Shown: positions 30,090 through 38,823, counted from the stretch's first letter. The stretch is 55,023 nt of DNA from Rhabdochlamydiaceae bacterium (GCA_027365315.1 DAHXNQ010000022.1:1-55023); one strand, 5' to 3'. The notes: generated by a model not told the origin, from the letters alone. Program-made: numbers and translations.

Positions 30090-30394
30090 CTATATCTCCG
30101 AAGACAGGCCCGCAATATTCTTCTGAGGAGATCTAGGTCAGGACCTCTCACTCCGCGATCCTGCACAGTTGCCTGCTCTATGCATAGACCTTCAAGCGTC
30201 ATGCCTGCATTATGCTTTGTGACCACTTCGTTGATCGCCCACTCTAACCTCATAGCCAGATCGGCGACATATTTAGCACCCTCCGTAATACCAAACAGAT
30301 TTGAATGTGCCTGGAAACGTCTGTACTGGTCGTTTAGCTCGCAGACCAGCTGGAAATCAGCATTGTTTTTGTCTAGAAATGGGACATCAGACAT
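30086..30394 (-). CDS. Hypothetical protein
   Basis: 102-aa ORF, converges on asnS with 4-bp overlap; no family recognised. Confidence 0.55.
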   Translation of the reverse strand: MSDVPFLDKNNADFQLVCELNDQYRRFQAHSNLFGITEGAKYVADLAMRLEWAINEVVTKHNAGMTLEGLCIEQATVQDRGVRGPDLDLLRRILRACLRRYS

Positions 30395-30456
30395 CTATTC
30401 TCCTATTTTTTAAAATTAAAAAATAAATAAACAGGTCTATTATACCATTGATGCCC

Positions 30457-30487
30457 AAAAAAAGAGCAGTCTCTAGAGGGACTGCTC
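30457..30487 (-). terminator. Rho-independent terminator
   Basis: Minus strand GAGCAGTC-cctctaga-GACTGCTC followed by T7. Confidence 0.85.
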
Positions 30488-30525
30488 ACCGATGACTACG
30501 AAAGCATGGGGGAAACCCGGCTGAT

Positions 30526-30951
30526 CTAGAAGAACTTCCAGCCGCTTGACTTGCGGTATAGGTAACCCAGAACGCATCCTGCGCCTAGCCCCTCTACAAT
30601 GCCGGAGATGAACCAGCTCCATGCCAGTGTGGTAGAGATCGGCAGCCAGACATACCACGATGCCGAGAGAAGCGCTGCAAAGACCCCAAAGTAGAGTCCA
30701 AAGCGCAATCCCTTAGAGAGGCCTCCATCAGGGTAGATTTGGGTGAAGACGAAGGTGGCCCAAGCGGAGATCACAAACTGAAAGCATAGCGATAAGGGAA
30801 CTTCGAAGGCACTGCTGCGCCATACCTTCGAGCTCTCGTGATAGAGCTTATGCAACAAGATACCGTGCACCAGTCTTTCATAAAGAAAGACAAAGGCAAA
30901 TAGAGCCAGGGTTGCCACTACATAACGTTTCAGATTCAGGTTCAGAGTCAT
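30526..30951 (-). CDS. Multi-pass membrane protein of unknown function
   Basis: MTLNLNLKRYVVATLALFAFVFLYERLVHG..., about four hydrophobic segments. Confidence 0.65.
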   Translation of the reverse strand: MTLNLNLKRYVVATLALFAFVFLYERLVHGILLHKLYHESSKVWRSSAFEVPLSLCFQFVISAWATFVFTQIYPDGGLSKGLRFGLYFGVFAALLSASWYVWLPISTTLAWSWFISGIVEGLGAGCVLGYLYRKSSGWKFF

Positions 30952-31055
30952 GATCCTCTCCACAAATTGTGTGAATCTGAACCATACAGGAAAGAATATT
31001 TTATGTAGCAAGCCAAGTAGATTTCTGAAGGAAATCGGATTCTAAACCATCAAAA

Positions 31056-31108
31056 GGGCCGCTGGCGGCCCGCCGCTTTCAGCGGCGTCGATTCTGCGGC
31101 AAAGCCGC
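31056..31108. repeat. Cluster of three GC-rich hairpins
   Basis: GGGCCGC-tg-GCGGCCC; CGCCGCT-ttc-AGCGGCG; GCGGC-aaa-GCCGC in tandem. Confidence 0.85.
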
Positions 31109-31185
31109 CCAATAGACCGGACTACGACAAAGAGGAATCCAAGCGAAGACGAAGGGAGTGGCCTGGCTCCTCCCGCGAAGCGCCC

Positions 31186-31316
31186 TGTAAAAAATAGAGC
31201 CTCCAGAACGGAGCGAGGAGGGATAGATAGCGCCTCCGCGCAAACGCATAAAGCTGCGGAGCGGGGGGCGCTAGATGCCCTCCGCAGCCCGCTTATGGAG
31301 GTTCTATTCTTTTACA
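31186..31316. repeat. Inverted-repeat-bounded element (~131 bp)
   Basis: TGTAAAAAATAGAGCCTCCAGAA (31186-31208) versus TTATGGAGGTTCTATTCTTTTACA (31293-31316); inner palindrome CTGCGGAG...CTCCGCAG at 31254-31287. Confidence 0.85.
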
Positions 31317-31401
31317 GGCTGCGAAAGCATGAAGAAGATCCTGTGAATCTTCGCAATGCGGAGCAGGTGAGCGAATAGCGAACCGGCCGAGGCCAGCTCT
31401 C

Positions 31402-31558
31402 TCGCGAGCGCTCCGTAGCGACCGAGACAGTGCTGTGCACGGCCCGGGAGCAAGGATCGAGGGATCGAAGCTGCAGCCGGCCCATCTTATAATGAGCAGT
31501 CTGCTCGTTCACATCCAACTTCTCCCCTCGGTTTGATAACAGTTCTTATTTGTGCAAC
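31402..31558 (+). repeat. Copy B (diverged) of ~158-bp dispersed repeat
   Basis: Shares CGCGAGCGCTCCGTAG, GTGCTGTGCAC, CAAGGAT and an identical 25-nt 3' block TGATAACAGTTCTTATTTGTGCAAC with copy A, at nearly the same internal offsets. Confidence 0.9.
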
Positions 31559-31719
31559 ATTATGCCACCCCGTTTTATTCGGAGTTCATGGTGGGGCGAG
31601 GAGAGGCGTATTTCCTCCTCAAAAAAAGACCCCGGAGAGAACAATGGAATATTTCTTACTCCCTAGGCAAAAATGAGGGCTCTTGCGCGCAATTAGAGAA
31701 CAAAGCCGTTTCTAACTAA

Positions 31720-31786
31720 CATGCGGAGAAAAACAGCCATAATCTCCGCATTTATGCGGAGATTAGGCTAGCTTATGCGGAGATTA
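31720..31786 (+). promoter_or_regulatory. Operator-like repeat array upstream of Fic gene 1
   Basis: ATGCGGAGA (31721), TAATCTCCGCAT (31740-31751) tt ATGCGGAGATTA (31754-31765), ATGCGGAGATTA (31775-31786). Confidence 0.75.
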
Positions 31787-31819
31787 GCTGATACAATCGG
31801 AAGATAAGGGGGGCAGATC

Positions 31820-32920
31820 ATGTATATCCACGAGCTTGCAAACTGGCCAACTTTTTTGTGGGATAGGCAGAGCATCACTGAGTTACTTGTCAGTGTGCGC
31901 CATCAGCAGGGGCGATTGATCGGTGGAATGGAATCGATTGGCTTTCCATTGCGCGAGGAGACCGTTCTGCAAACCTTAACACAGGATGTTGTCAAATCAA
32001 GTGAGATAGAGGGTGAGATCTTAGATCAGACATTAGTGCGCTCCTCTGTGGCTCGCCATCTAGGAATGGAAGAGGCGGCTCTTGATCGGACCGACAAGAA
32101 TATCGACGGCGTTGTGGAGATGGTACTCGATGCAACGCAGAGGTTTGATCAACCTCTGTCCAAAGAAAGGTTGTTTCAGTGGCATGCCTCTCTGTTTCCT
32201 ACGGGACGCAGTGGGTTTAATAAGGTTCGCGCTGGAGCTTGGCGTACCGGTCCTGTCCAGGTAATTTCTGGCGCTATGGGCAAGGAGACCGTGCACTTTG
32301 AGGCTCCTCCAGCTGAGCGTGTTGATGGCGAAGTGGAGATCTTTTTGGAGTGGCTTAATGGTGAAACGGCGGTGGATCCTGTGGTGAAGGCCGCTATTGC
32401 TCATCTATGGTTTGTTACCATTCATCCATTTGAGGATGGTAATGGTCGCATTGGGCGCGCTATTGCAGACCTGCTGCTAGCACGGTCCGAAAAAAGTCCC
32501 CACCGCTTTTACAGCTTATCAGCGCAAATCCAAAGTGAGAGAAAAGGCTACTACGCCATTTTGGAGAAAACCCAAAAGGGAACCTTAGACATTACTCCTT
32601 GGATCAGATGGTTTTTTGGTTGTCTTGAAAGAGCCATAGAAGATGCCCTCTCTGTTCTCGATACTGTTATGCGTAAGGCGCAGTTTTGGAAGGTTCTTGC
32701 GGAAGTCACTTTGAATGAGAGACAGCGGAAAGTTATGAACCGGATGCTAGATGGCTTCAACGGCAAACTAACCTCATCCAAGTGGGCTAAGATCGCCAAG
32801 TGTTCTCAGGATACGGCCTACCGAGACATTCTAGACCTTGTTGAGCGAGGTATTCTCAGGAAAAATCAAGAGGGTGGGCGCAGCACAAGCTATTCCCTTG
32901 TAGTGCCAGGATCGAAGTAG
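31820..32920 (+). CDS. Fic family protein (DUF4172-type N-terminus, Fic core, C-terminal wHTH), class II inhibitory motif
   Basis: ELANWPTFLWD; SSEIEGE inhibitory motif; IHPFEDGNGRIGR catalytic motif; C-terminal LTSSKWAKIAKCSQDTAYRDILDLVERGILRK. Confidence 0.96.
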   Translation: MYIHELANWPTFLWDRQSITELLVSVRHQQGRLIGGMESIGFPLREETVLQTLTQDVVKSSEIEGEILDQTLVRSSVARHLGMEEAALDRTDKNIDGVVEMVLDATQRFDQPLSKERLFQWHASLFPTGRSGFNKVRAGAWRTGPVQVISGAMGKETVHFEAPPAERVDGEVEIFLEWLNGETAVDPVVKAAIAHLWFVTIHPFEDGNGRIGRAIADLLLARSEKSPHRFYSLSAQIQSERKGYYAILEKTQKGTLDITPWIRWFFGCLERAIEDALSVLDTVMRKAQFWKVLAEVTLNERQRKVMNRMLDGFNGKLTSSKWAKIAKCSQDTAYRDILDLVERGILRKNQEGGRSTSYSLVVPGSK

Positions 32921-33315
32921 AAGAGCATTATTGTAGAAACCAGCCTTGAGGGCAGGTCACCCCCATAAGGAAGGATTCAACATCGATTCGAACTCTTTGC
33001 CAGACGAATCTCAATTTTCTGCTGCTTCACTGCCCCCCCCTCGCCTGTGTAGGCGAGGGAGTAATAGTGACTACTGGTTCTGCAGCTGCCGAAGAATCTG
33101 TTCGACTTGAGCTGGCACAAACTCCGCAAGATACAGAGCAGGGCGCAGCCCTGCACGCCAGGGAGCGCTTCGCGCTCAAGAATCGGGATCTCTCCCCATG
33201 TCCAGCTGCTAGCATGGTCCGACTTAACCGGCATGCGGAGAAAAACAGTCCTATTGCAACCTGCGCTAGCCCAATGTTATTTTTGCAAAGCAATGCACGC
33301 TATGGGGATGGACCT

Positions 33316-33756
33316 ATGCGCTGGTTTTTAATTTTCTCTGTTTTTTTCGTTGGGGCAATCGGAGCCAACCCGTTTCGTATCGATCTGGGTCCAAAAGAAA
33401 ACCTATCGAACGAGGATTATCTATTCATTCAGCAGCAGCTCAGACGGATTTACAAAACCAAATTTCTGAGTCCGTGGTTGACCCCCGAAGATAGCAGAGC
33501 CATGAAGCAGTATCATGGCTGTCGTTGCACTGTAGGGATGAGACAAACCATGATCTGCCCGGAGGCAGGATTATTCCCCTATCAAGAACTGGTGAAAATC
33601 GGTAGGGGAGGAGATCGATGCATTATGGTGAATTTGGAGGCGCTCACCCTCGATCTACCCCAATTCATCGACGAGTATGAGCCTGGCATGATTCACCTGG
33701 AGGAGATCCATTCTCAAAAAATCGATCTAGCTCCTCAATCGGACATATCTATCTAA
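33316..33756 (+). CDS. Putative exported protein
   Basis: Internal start MRWFLIFSVFFVGAIGANPF (signal peptide-like) within ORF 33067-33756. Confidence 0.6.
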   Translation: MRWFLIFSVFFVGAIGANPFRIDLGPKENLSNEDYLFIQQQLRRIYKTKFLSPWLTPEDSRAMKQYHGCRCTVGMRQTMICPEAGLFPYQELVKIGRGGDRCIMVNLEALTLDLPQFIDEYEPGMIHLEEIHSQKIDLAPQSDISI

Positions 33757-33783
33757 AAAAGAGTCTGTTGTGTTTTTTGTGAT

Positions 33784-35046
33784 CTATGAGTCCAGCTGGC
33801 CGCGGAGAGTATTGAAGTAGTCGATTCTCTTTTTCATCTCCCGTTCAAAGCCTCGAGGGGCCGGGGAGTAGAATGATGCTCTTTCCATGCCATCGGGGAA
33901 GTAGTTTTGCCCTGAAAATCCGTGGGGGGTGTCGTGGTCGTAGGCGTACCCCTTTCCATAGCCCATTGTTTTCATCAGCTTGGTGGGGGCGTTGAGGATG
34001 ATGGGGGGAGGGTCTAGATGGCCTGTCTGCTCAGCGGCGGCTGTCGCTTTGCCGTAGGCGGTGTAGATGGCGTTGCTTTTGGGGGCCAGAGCTAAGTAGA
34101 CCACCACCTCGGCAAGAGCAAGGTCTCCTTCTGGAGAGCCCAGCATCTCATAGGCGTCGCGCGCAGCAATAGCAAGGGGGAGCGCCTGCGGGTCGGCAAG
34201 GCCTACATCCTCTACAGCCATGCGAATCAGACGGCGCGCCAGAAAAAGAGGCTCTTCGCCTCCTTGCAGAATGCGTGCAAACCAGTAGAGACTGGCATCG
34301 GGATCGGACCCTCGCACCGATTTGTGCAAGGCGGAAATGAGGTTGTAATGCTGGTCGGTTGACTTGTCGAAGAGGGGCGATTTTTTTTGGAGCAGAGATT
34401 CCAGCTCTTGGAGTGGCAGAGGCTCTCTGTTGGATATTCCTTGGATGTTTTCGATGAGGTTGAAGGCGTAACGACCATCTCCCTGCGCTAGCTGGATGAG
34501 ATAGCGGCGTCCTTCGGCATCGAGGGGAAGGGGTCCCTTGATCTTCTCGTACCGCTCGAGCAGCTTTTCTAGATGTTCATCGGTGAGGCCGTTCAGTTTC
34601 AGCACACGCATACGAGAGAGCAGGGCGTTGTTGAGGTAGAAAGAGGGGTTTTCTACTGTCGCTCCCACCAAAACCAGCTGTCCGCTCTCTAGGTAGGGCA
34701 GAAAGGCATCTTGCTGCGCTTTGTTGAAGCGGTGGATCTCATCGACAAAGAGAAGAATCGATCTGCGAAAGAGAGGCTGCTCCTGCGTCTCTTTTAGAAC
34801 CTTCTTGATGTCGGCGATTCCGCTGAAGACAGCGCTCATCGTTTCGAAGGGAAGGGAAAATGCCTTGGCATAAAGCCTAGCGATCGAAGTTTTACCACTG
34901 CCAGGCGGCCCCCATAGCAAAATGGAGAGAGGCTTTCCTCGCTCTACAAGGCTGGTGATAAAGCCTTGCTTTCCCATCAGATGGTCTTGGCCCACAATCT
35001 CATCAAAGCTTGCAGGGCGTAATTGTTCTGATAGAGGCAGTTCCAT
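33784..35046 (-). CDS. rarA: Replication-associated recombination protein A (MgsA/WRNIP1 family AAA+ ATPase)
   Basis: MELPLSEQLRPASFDEIVGQDHLMG, WGPPGSGKTSIARL, FVDEIHRFNKAQQDAFLPYLE. Confidence 0.95.
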   Translation of the reverse strand: MELPLSEQLRPASFDEIVGQDHLMGKQGFITSLVERGKPLSILLWGPPGSGKTSIARLYAKAFSLPFETMSAVFSGIADIKKVLKETQEQPLFRRSILLFVDEIHRFNKAQQDAFLPYLESGQLVLVGATVENPSFYLNNALLSRMRVLKLNGLTDEHLEKLLERYEKIKGPLPLDAEGRRYLIQLAQGDGRYAFNLIENIQGISNREPLPLQELESLLQKKSPLFDKSTDQHYNLISALHKSVRGSDPDASLYWFARILQGGEEPLFLARRLIRMAVEDVGLADPQALPLAIAARDAYEMLGSPEGDLALAEVVVYLALAPKSNAIYTAYGKATAAAEQTGHLDPPPIILNAPTKLMKTMGYGKGYAYDHDTPHGFSGQNYFPDGMERASFYSPAPRGFEREMKKRIDYFNTLRGQLDS

Positions 35047-35206
35047 ATCATACAATAGTAATGGAATGGTGCATCTGTCTTCGAGAGCATTCGTAAGCCT
35101 TGAGCAAGGATTCTGTCGCAAGCTACTTACTGGTAGAATTTTTCGGTGGTTTTTTTATAATGGGTTGCCATTCCGTGTTTTTGGTCCTGACAATCCCAAC
35201 TAATCC

Positions 35207-36106
35207 ATGCGTCTGCTTCTGATCTGTCTGACTTTCGCTACTATGACAATGGAAGCAAGTCCGTTTGCACAACCATCTCCTATTCAAGAACGGGCCATGT
35301 TGTACGAAAAAAAATTCGAATCATTTGATTTTTCTGCATGGATATATCGCGACGAAACACCCGTTGCTAAACATTTAAAAACCATCGATATATCTGAAAC
35401 TGGCTCTAATCTCAGCTTTGTAGACTGCATCTATGTCATCAACCTTGATGAAAGGCCTGAAAAATGGGAAAGAACAAAGGCGCTCTTTAGTCAGGCGGGA
35501 TTGAGGGTAAATCGTGTTGCTGCAATTAATGGATGGAAGCTCTCAGAGGAGACTAAAAAGGAGCTGTTCGGCTGCTACCCTATTAGGCTTAGAGGCGGTG
35601 AGATAGGTTGCTTATTGAGTCACATTTCTGTGCTTAAAGATGCGTATGAGCGTGGTTTTCATGTAATATGGATTTGCGAGGACGATATAAAATTCAACGA
35701 GGATGTACATCAAATCCCAGATCTACTTTTGAAACTTGATGGAATTAATCCGGATTGGGACGTTTTCTATACTGACATTGATTCTAGAAATGATGAGGGG
35801 GAGTATATGCCATCACTAGGGTCCGATTTCAGACCAGAACATAATTACCCCCCAATATTCTTCTATATAAGAAGGAGTATCATAGAAAATGATATCATGA
35901 AAATCGGCCAGCGATTCGGTACACATTCATACCTGGTTTCTCGCAAGGGGATTAAAAAATTCATCGACTTCTTTACTCACGTCTATTTGTGGGCTCCTTT
36001 GGATGTCGATATGCACTACACCCCTGGCATTCAGCAATATTCAGCTACGCGAGATATTGTTAGTGGTGGTGCTCAATACGTTTCAGATACCAGCACTGCT
36101 CCATGA
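35207..36106 (+). CDS. GT25-family glycosyltransferase with signal-like N-terminus
   Basis: CIYVINLDERPEKWERTKALFSQAG, GGEIGCLLSHISVLKDAYERGFHVIWICEDDI. Confidence 0.85.
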   Translation: MRLLLICLTFATMTMEASPFAQPSPIQERAMLYEKKFESFDFSAWIYRDETPVAKHLKTIDISETGSNLSFVDCIYVINLDERPEKWERTKALFSQAGLRVNRVAAINGWKLSEETKKELFGCYPIRLRGGEIGCLLSHISVLKDAYERGFHVIWICEDDIKFNEDVHQIPDLLLKLDGINPDWDVFYTDIDSRNDEGEYMPSLGSDFRPEHNYPPIFFYIRRSIIENDIMKIGQRFGTHSYLVSRKGIKKFIDFFTHVYLWAPLDVDMHYTPGIQQYSATRDIVSGGAQYVSDTSTAP

Positions 36107-36192
36107 TGCTAATCAACGCACTCTCATCGGATTAGGATGAATTTTTGGTGATTTTTTCTGTCCGACCTGGCATACATTCCCTTTAACCCACC

Positions 36193-36515
36193 TCTACCAT
36201 GTAGGCGCGGCGCTGCTCACCGATTCGGGCATCATCCACACCGGCTGCAATGTGGAGAACGCCTCTTACGGCCTCACCATCTGCGCCGAGCGCACAGCGG
36301 TCTTTAAGCTGATCTCCTCGGGCGATCGCCAGATCGAAGCGGTAGCGGTAGTGACGCGCGATGGAGGCTCTCCTTGCGGCGCCTGCCGTCAGGTGCTGAA
36401 CGAATTCAACCCCAAGATGGTGGTCATCGCCGCCGACGAAGAGGGGAATATCCATGGGCAGTATCTCTTGGATGAGCTGCTCCCACGTGCTTTTGGTCCC
36501 GCTAACCTTAACTAA
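36193..36515 (+). pseudogene. cdd: 5'-truncated cytidine deaminase
   Basis: Frame reads ...THLYHVGAALLTDSGIIHTGCNVENASYGLTICAERTAVF...PCGACRQVLNEF; catalytic motifs intact but the N-terminal region before HVGAALL and an obvious start are missing. Confidence 0.65.
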
Positions 36516-36524
36516 GTAACAGCT

Positions 36525-37613
36525 ATGTTTTTGATAGACACACTGCGGATAGCTCTGCTTAGCTCGCTGCTGCCTCTTTTTCTTTTTTGTGCCGCCATCG
36601 AGACCTTCTATGGCGTGATGGAGGTGGAGGAGCCTGTGCTTCTCGAGCTGATCGAGAGCCCCGCTTTCCAGCGGCTGCGCCATGTGCGCCAATATGGTGT
36701 CTCCTACTACACCACGCACCGAGAGGAGTATACGCGCTATGCACACTCCTTGGGCGTCTTTGCTGTCCTAAGAAGCCAGGGTGCCTCTTTGAAGGAGCAG
36801 ATCGCCGGGCTGCTGCACGATGTCTCCCACACCGTTTTTTCTCACGTGGGCGATTGGCTCTTTGAGGTGGAAAACCAGTCGGATGACTATCAGAGCCGTG
36901 TGCACAAGAGTTTTCTCGAGCATTACGGACTGGGTGAGATTTTAGAGAGGCACGGCTTTACCATTGATGAGGTGCTTCCACTAGGGGAGCTCTTCCCTGC
37001 GCTGGAGCAGTCCTTACCTAACCTATGCGCCGATCGCATCGACTACAATATCCAGGGTGCCTACCATCGCGGCTCGATCACACAGGAAGAGGCGCTACAG
37101 CTTTTCGAAGATCTACAGTTTGTGGATGGCCTTTGGGTGGTGACCCAAAAGGAGCTGTGGGCTCGTGTTGTGCGTTACAGTCTGATGATGTCACAAGAGT
37201 GCTGGGGTGGCCCGACTAATTTCCTCTCCTCGCGCTGGCTGGCCGATGCGATGAAAAGGGGGCTAGAATTGGGGCTGCTCTCCCTTGAGGAGATCCATTT
37301 TGGTACCGATCAAAAGGTGTGGGACAAGCTGATGGAGTCGGAAGATGGTTTCATACAGGAGAGACTGCAAAGAGTTCTCCATGTCACCGAGCTCTACCAG
37401 CTGACCGATCCAGTCCATGCCGATATGGTGGTGGTCTCGAAATGTCGAGGCTTCAACCCATTGGTGGTAGAGGGAGACCATCTGGTTCGGCTTCTTTCGA
37501 CCGATCCAGAGCTGGAGGCGGAATATGCCCGCGTCAGGGCGAAGAGCGCTTCTGGCTGGCCCTTGCATCTGCTCCTGGAAGGAGGGGGCGTTGATGTATC
37601 TGACAGAATATAA
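36525..37613 (+). CDS. HD-domain phosphohydrolase (dNTPase/SAMHD1-like) with N-terminal signal-like segment
   Basis: FQRLRHVRQYGVSYYTTHREEYTRYAHSLGV, IAGLLHDVSHTVFSHVGD; hydrophobic N-terminus LRIALLSSLLPLFLFCAA. Confidence 0.87.
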   Translation: MFLIDTLRIALLSSLLPLFLFCAAIETFYGVMEVEEPVLLELIESPAFQRLRHVRQYGVSYYTTHREEYTRYAHSLGVFAVLRSQGASLKEQIAGLLHDVSHTVFSHVGDWLFEVENQSDDYQSRVHKSFLEHYGLGEILERHGFTIDEVLPLGELFPALEQSLPNLCADRIDYNIQGAYHRGSITQEEALQLFEDLQFVDGLWVVTQKELWARVVRYSLMMSQECWGGPTNFLSSRWLADAMKRGLELGLLSLEEIHFGTDQKVWDKLMESEDGFIQERLQRVLHVTELYQLTDPVHADMVVVSKCRGFNPLVVEGDHLVRLLSTDPELEAEYARVRAKSASGWPLHLLLEGGGVDVSDRI

Positions 37614-37640
37614 ACTACTTATATTTTTGGCTGCCAATAG

Positions 37641-37713
37641 GTGAGTTATAGGGCCTTGTTCTATAACTCATGTTTATGCATAAATGTGAGTTATAGAAGA
37701 GAGTCTATAGCTT
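37641..37713 (+). promoter_or_regulatory. Operator-like repeat array upstream of Fic gene 2
   Basis: TGAGTTATAG (37642-37651) n9 CTATAACTCA (37661-37670); palindrome TTTATGCATAAA (37673-37684); TGAGTTATAG (37687-37696) n8 CTATAGCTT (37705-37713). Confidence 0.75.
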
Positions 37714-38823
37714 ATGCCTTGGAACTGGGAGCTGCCCAACTGGCCACAATTTCATTATGATCCCGATCGAATAGCCTCGCTGGAAAGGCAATTTCTTTTG
37801 GGCGTAGGCAGCGCATTTGCCTATCTTGAAACCATAGATGAACAGGAATATCATCATTTTATTGTTGAAATTCTCAGTTTAGAGGGTCTGGAAAGCTCTA
37901 GAATTGAAGGGGAAATCCTCGACCGAGAAAGTCTACAATCGTCTATCAAGCAACATTTTGGATTACAGGCGACTCCCAAGCGAGGGGCTGATAAAGAGGC
38001 TGGAATGGCTCAGCTGCTCTATAGTCTGTATGAGTCATTCGATAAGCCGCTGACGCATGAAATGCTCTGGAAGTGGCATGCCATGCTATTCAAGGAAACA
38101 TCCAGCATCGCTGATTGTGGGAAATACCGCACTCATGCCGAACCTATGCAGATTGTTTCCAATCGTTATGATTCTCCGACTGTTTTCTTTGAAGCTCCTC
38201 CTTCGGAGAGAGTGTTCCATGAAATGTCAGCATTCATTGATTGGTTTAACGCCACAAATTCAACAGAATCGATTCTGGGACGGGCAGCCATCGCTCATAT
38301 CTATTTTGAAAGCATACACCCCTTCGAAGATGGCAATGGAAGGATAGGTCGTGTTCTTGTGGAAAAGATTCTTTCTCAGGAGGTGAGACGGCCGATATTA
38401 ATCGCCATTTCTAAGACGTTGGAGAAACGGAAAAAGGAGTATTACGCCTCCCTTGAAACATGCAATCGATCATTGGAAGCAGAGCATTGGGTGGAATTTT
38501 TTGCTCAGGTCGTTCTACAGGCCCACAAAAGCTCGATGGGCCTGCTCTACTTTTTGATCGAAAAATCGAAGATGTTGGCCGCTCTTTCCGGCCAGATCAA
38601 CTCGCGCCAAACGAAGGTTTTGCTGAGAATGTTCGAGGAGGGGCCGAATGGCTTTAAGGGAGGACTCAGTGCCGAGAATTATATCGCTATCACGAAGACC
38701 ACAAGAGCCACAGCGACTCGCGATCTAGCCGATCTGGTTGAAAAAGGGGCCTTGGTCAAGACGGGAGAACTCCGCCACACCCGCTATAGATTGAATTTAT
38801 CGACAATAATTATTGATGCGTAA
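37714..38823 (+). CDS. Fic family protein (DUF4172-type N-terminus, Fic core, C-terminal wHTH), class II inhibitory motif
   Basis: ELPNWPQFHYD; SSRIEGE; IHPFEDGNGRIGR; LSAENYIAITKTTRATATRDLADLVEKGALVK. Confidence 0.96.
   Translation: MPWNWELPNWPQFHYDPDRIASLERQFLLGVGSAFAYLETIDEQEYHHFIVEILSLEGLESSRIEGEILDRESLQSSIKQHFGLQATPKRGADKEAGMAQLLYSLYESFDKPLTHEMLWKWHAMLFKETSSIADCGKYRTHAEPMQIVSNRYDSPTVFFEAPPSERVFHEMSAFIDWFNATNSTESILGRAAIAHIYFESIHPFEDGNGRIGRVLVEKILSQEVRRPILIAISKTLEKRKKEYYASLETCNRSLEAEHWVEFFAQVVLQAHKSSMGLLYFLIEKSKMLAALSGQINSRQTKVLLRMFEEGPNGFKGGLSAENYIAITKTTRATATRDLADLVEKGALVKTGELRHTRYRLNLSTIIIDA

Noticed and set aside
31312-31518. 68-aa minus ORF (MDVNEQTAHYK...VHSTVSVATERSRES) across repeat copy B
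   Set aside because: The equivalent frame in copies A/C carries two stops (...RL**IHPCRPGVHST...); no consistent coding signal, so treated as repeat sequence.
31740-31786. Possible CRISPR-like array before Fic gene 1
   Set aside because: Only three 12-mers with mixed orientation and no spacers of uniform length or cas genes; operator-like instead.
36183-36746. 187-aa minus ORF opposite cdd and HD gene
   Set aside because: Antisense to two frames with strong family motifs.
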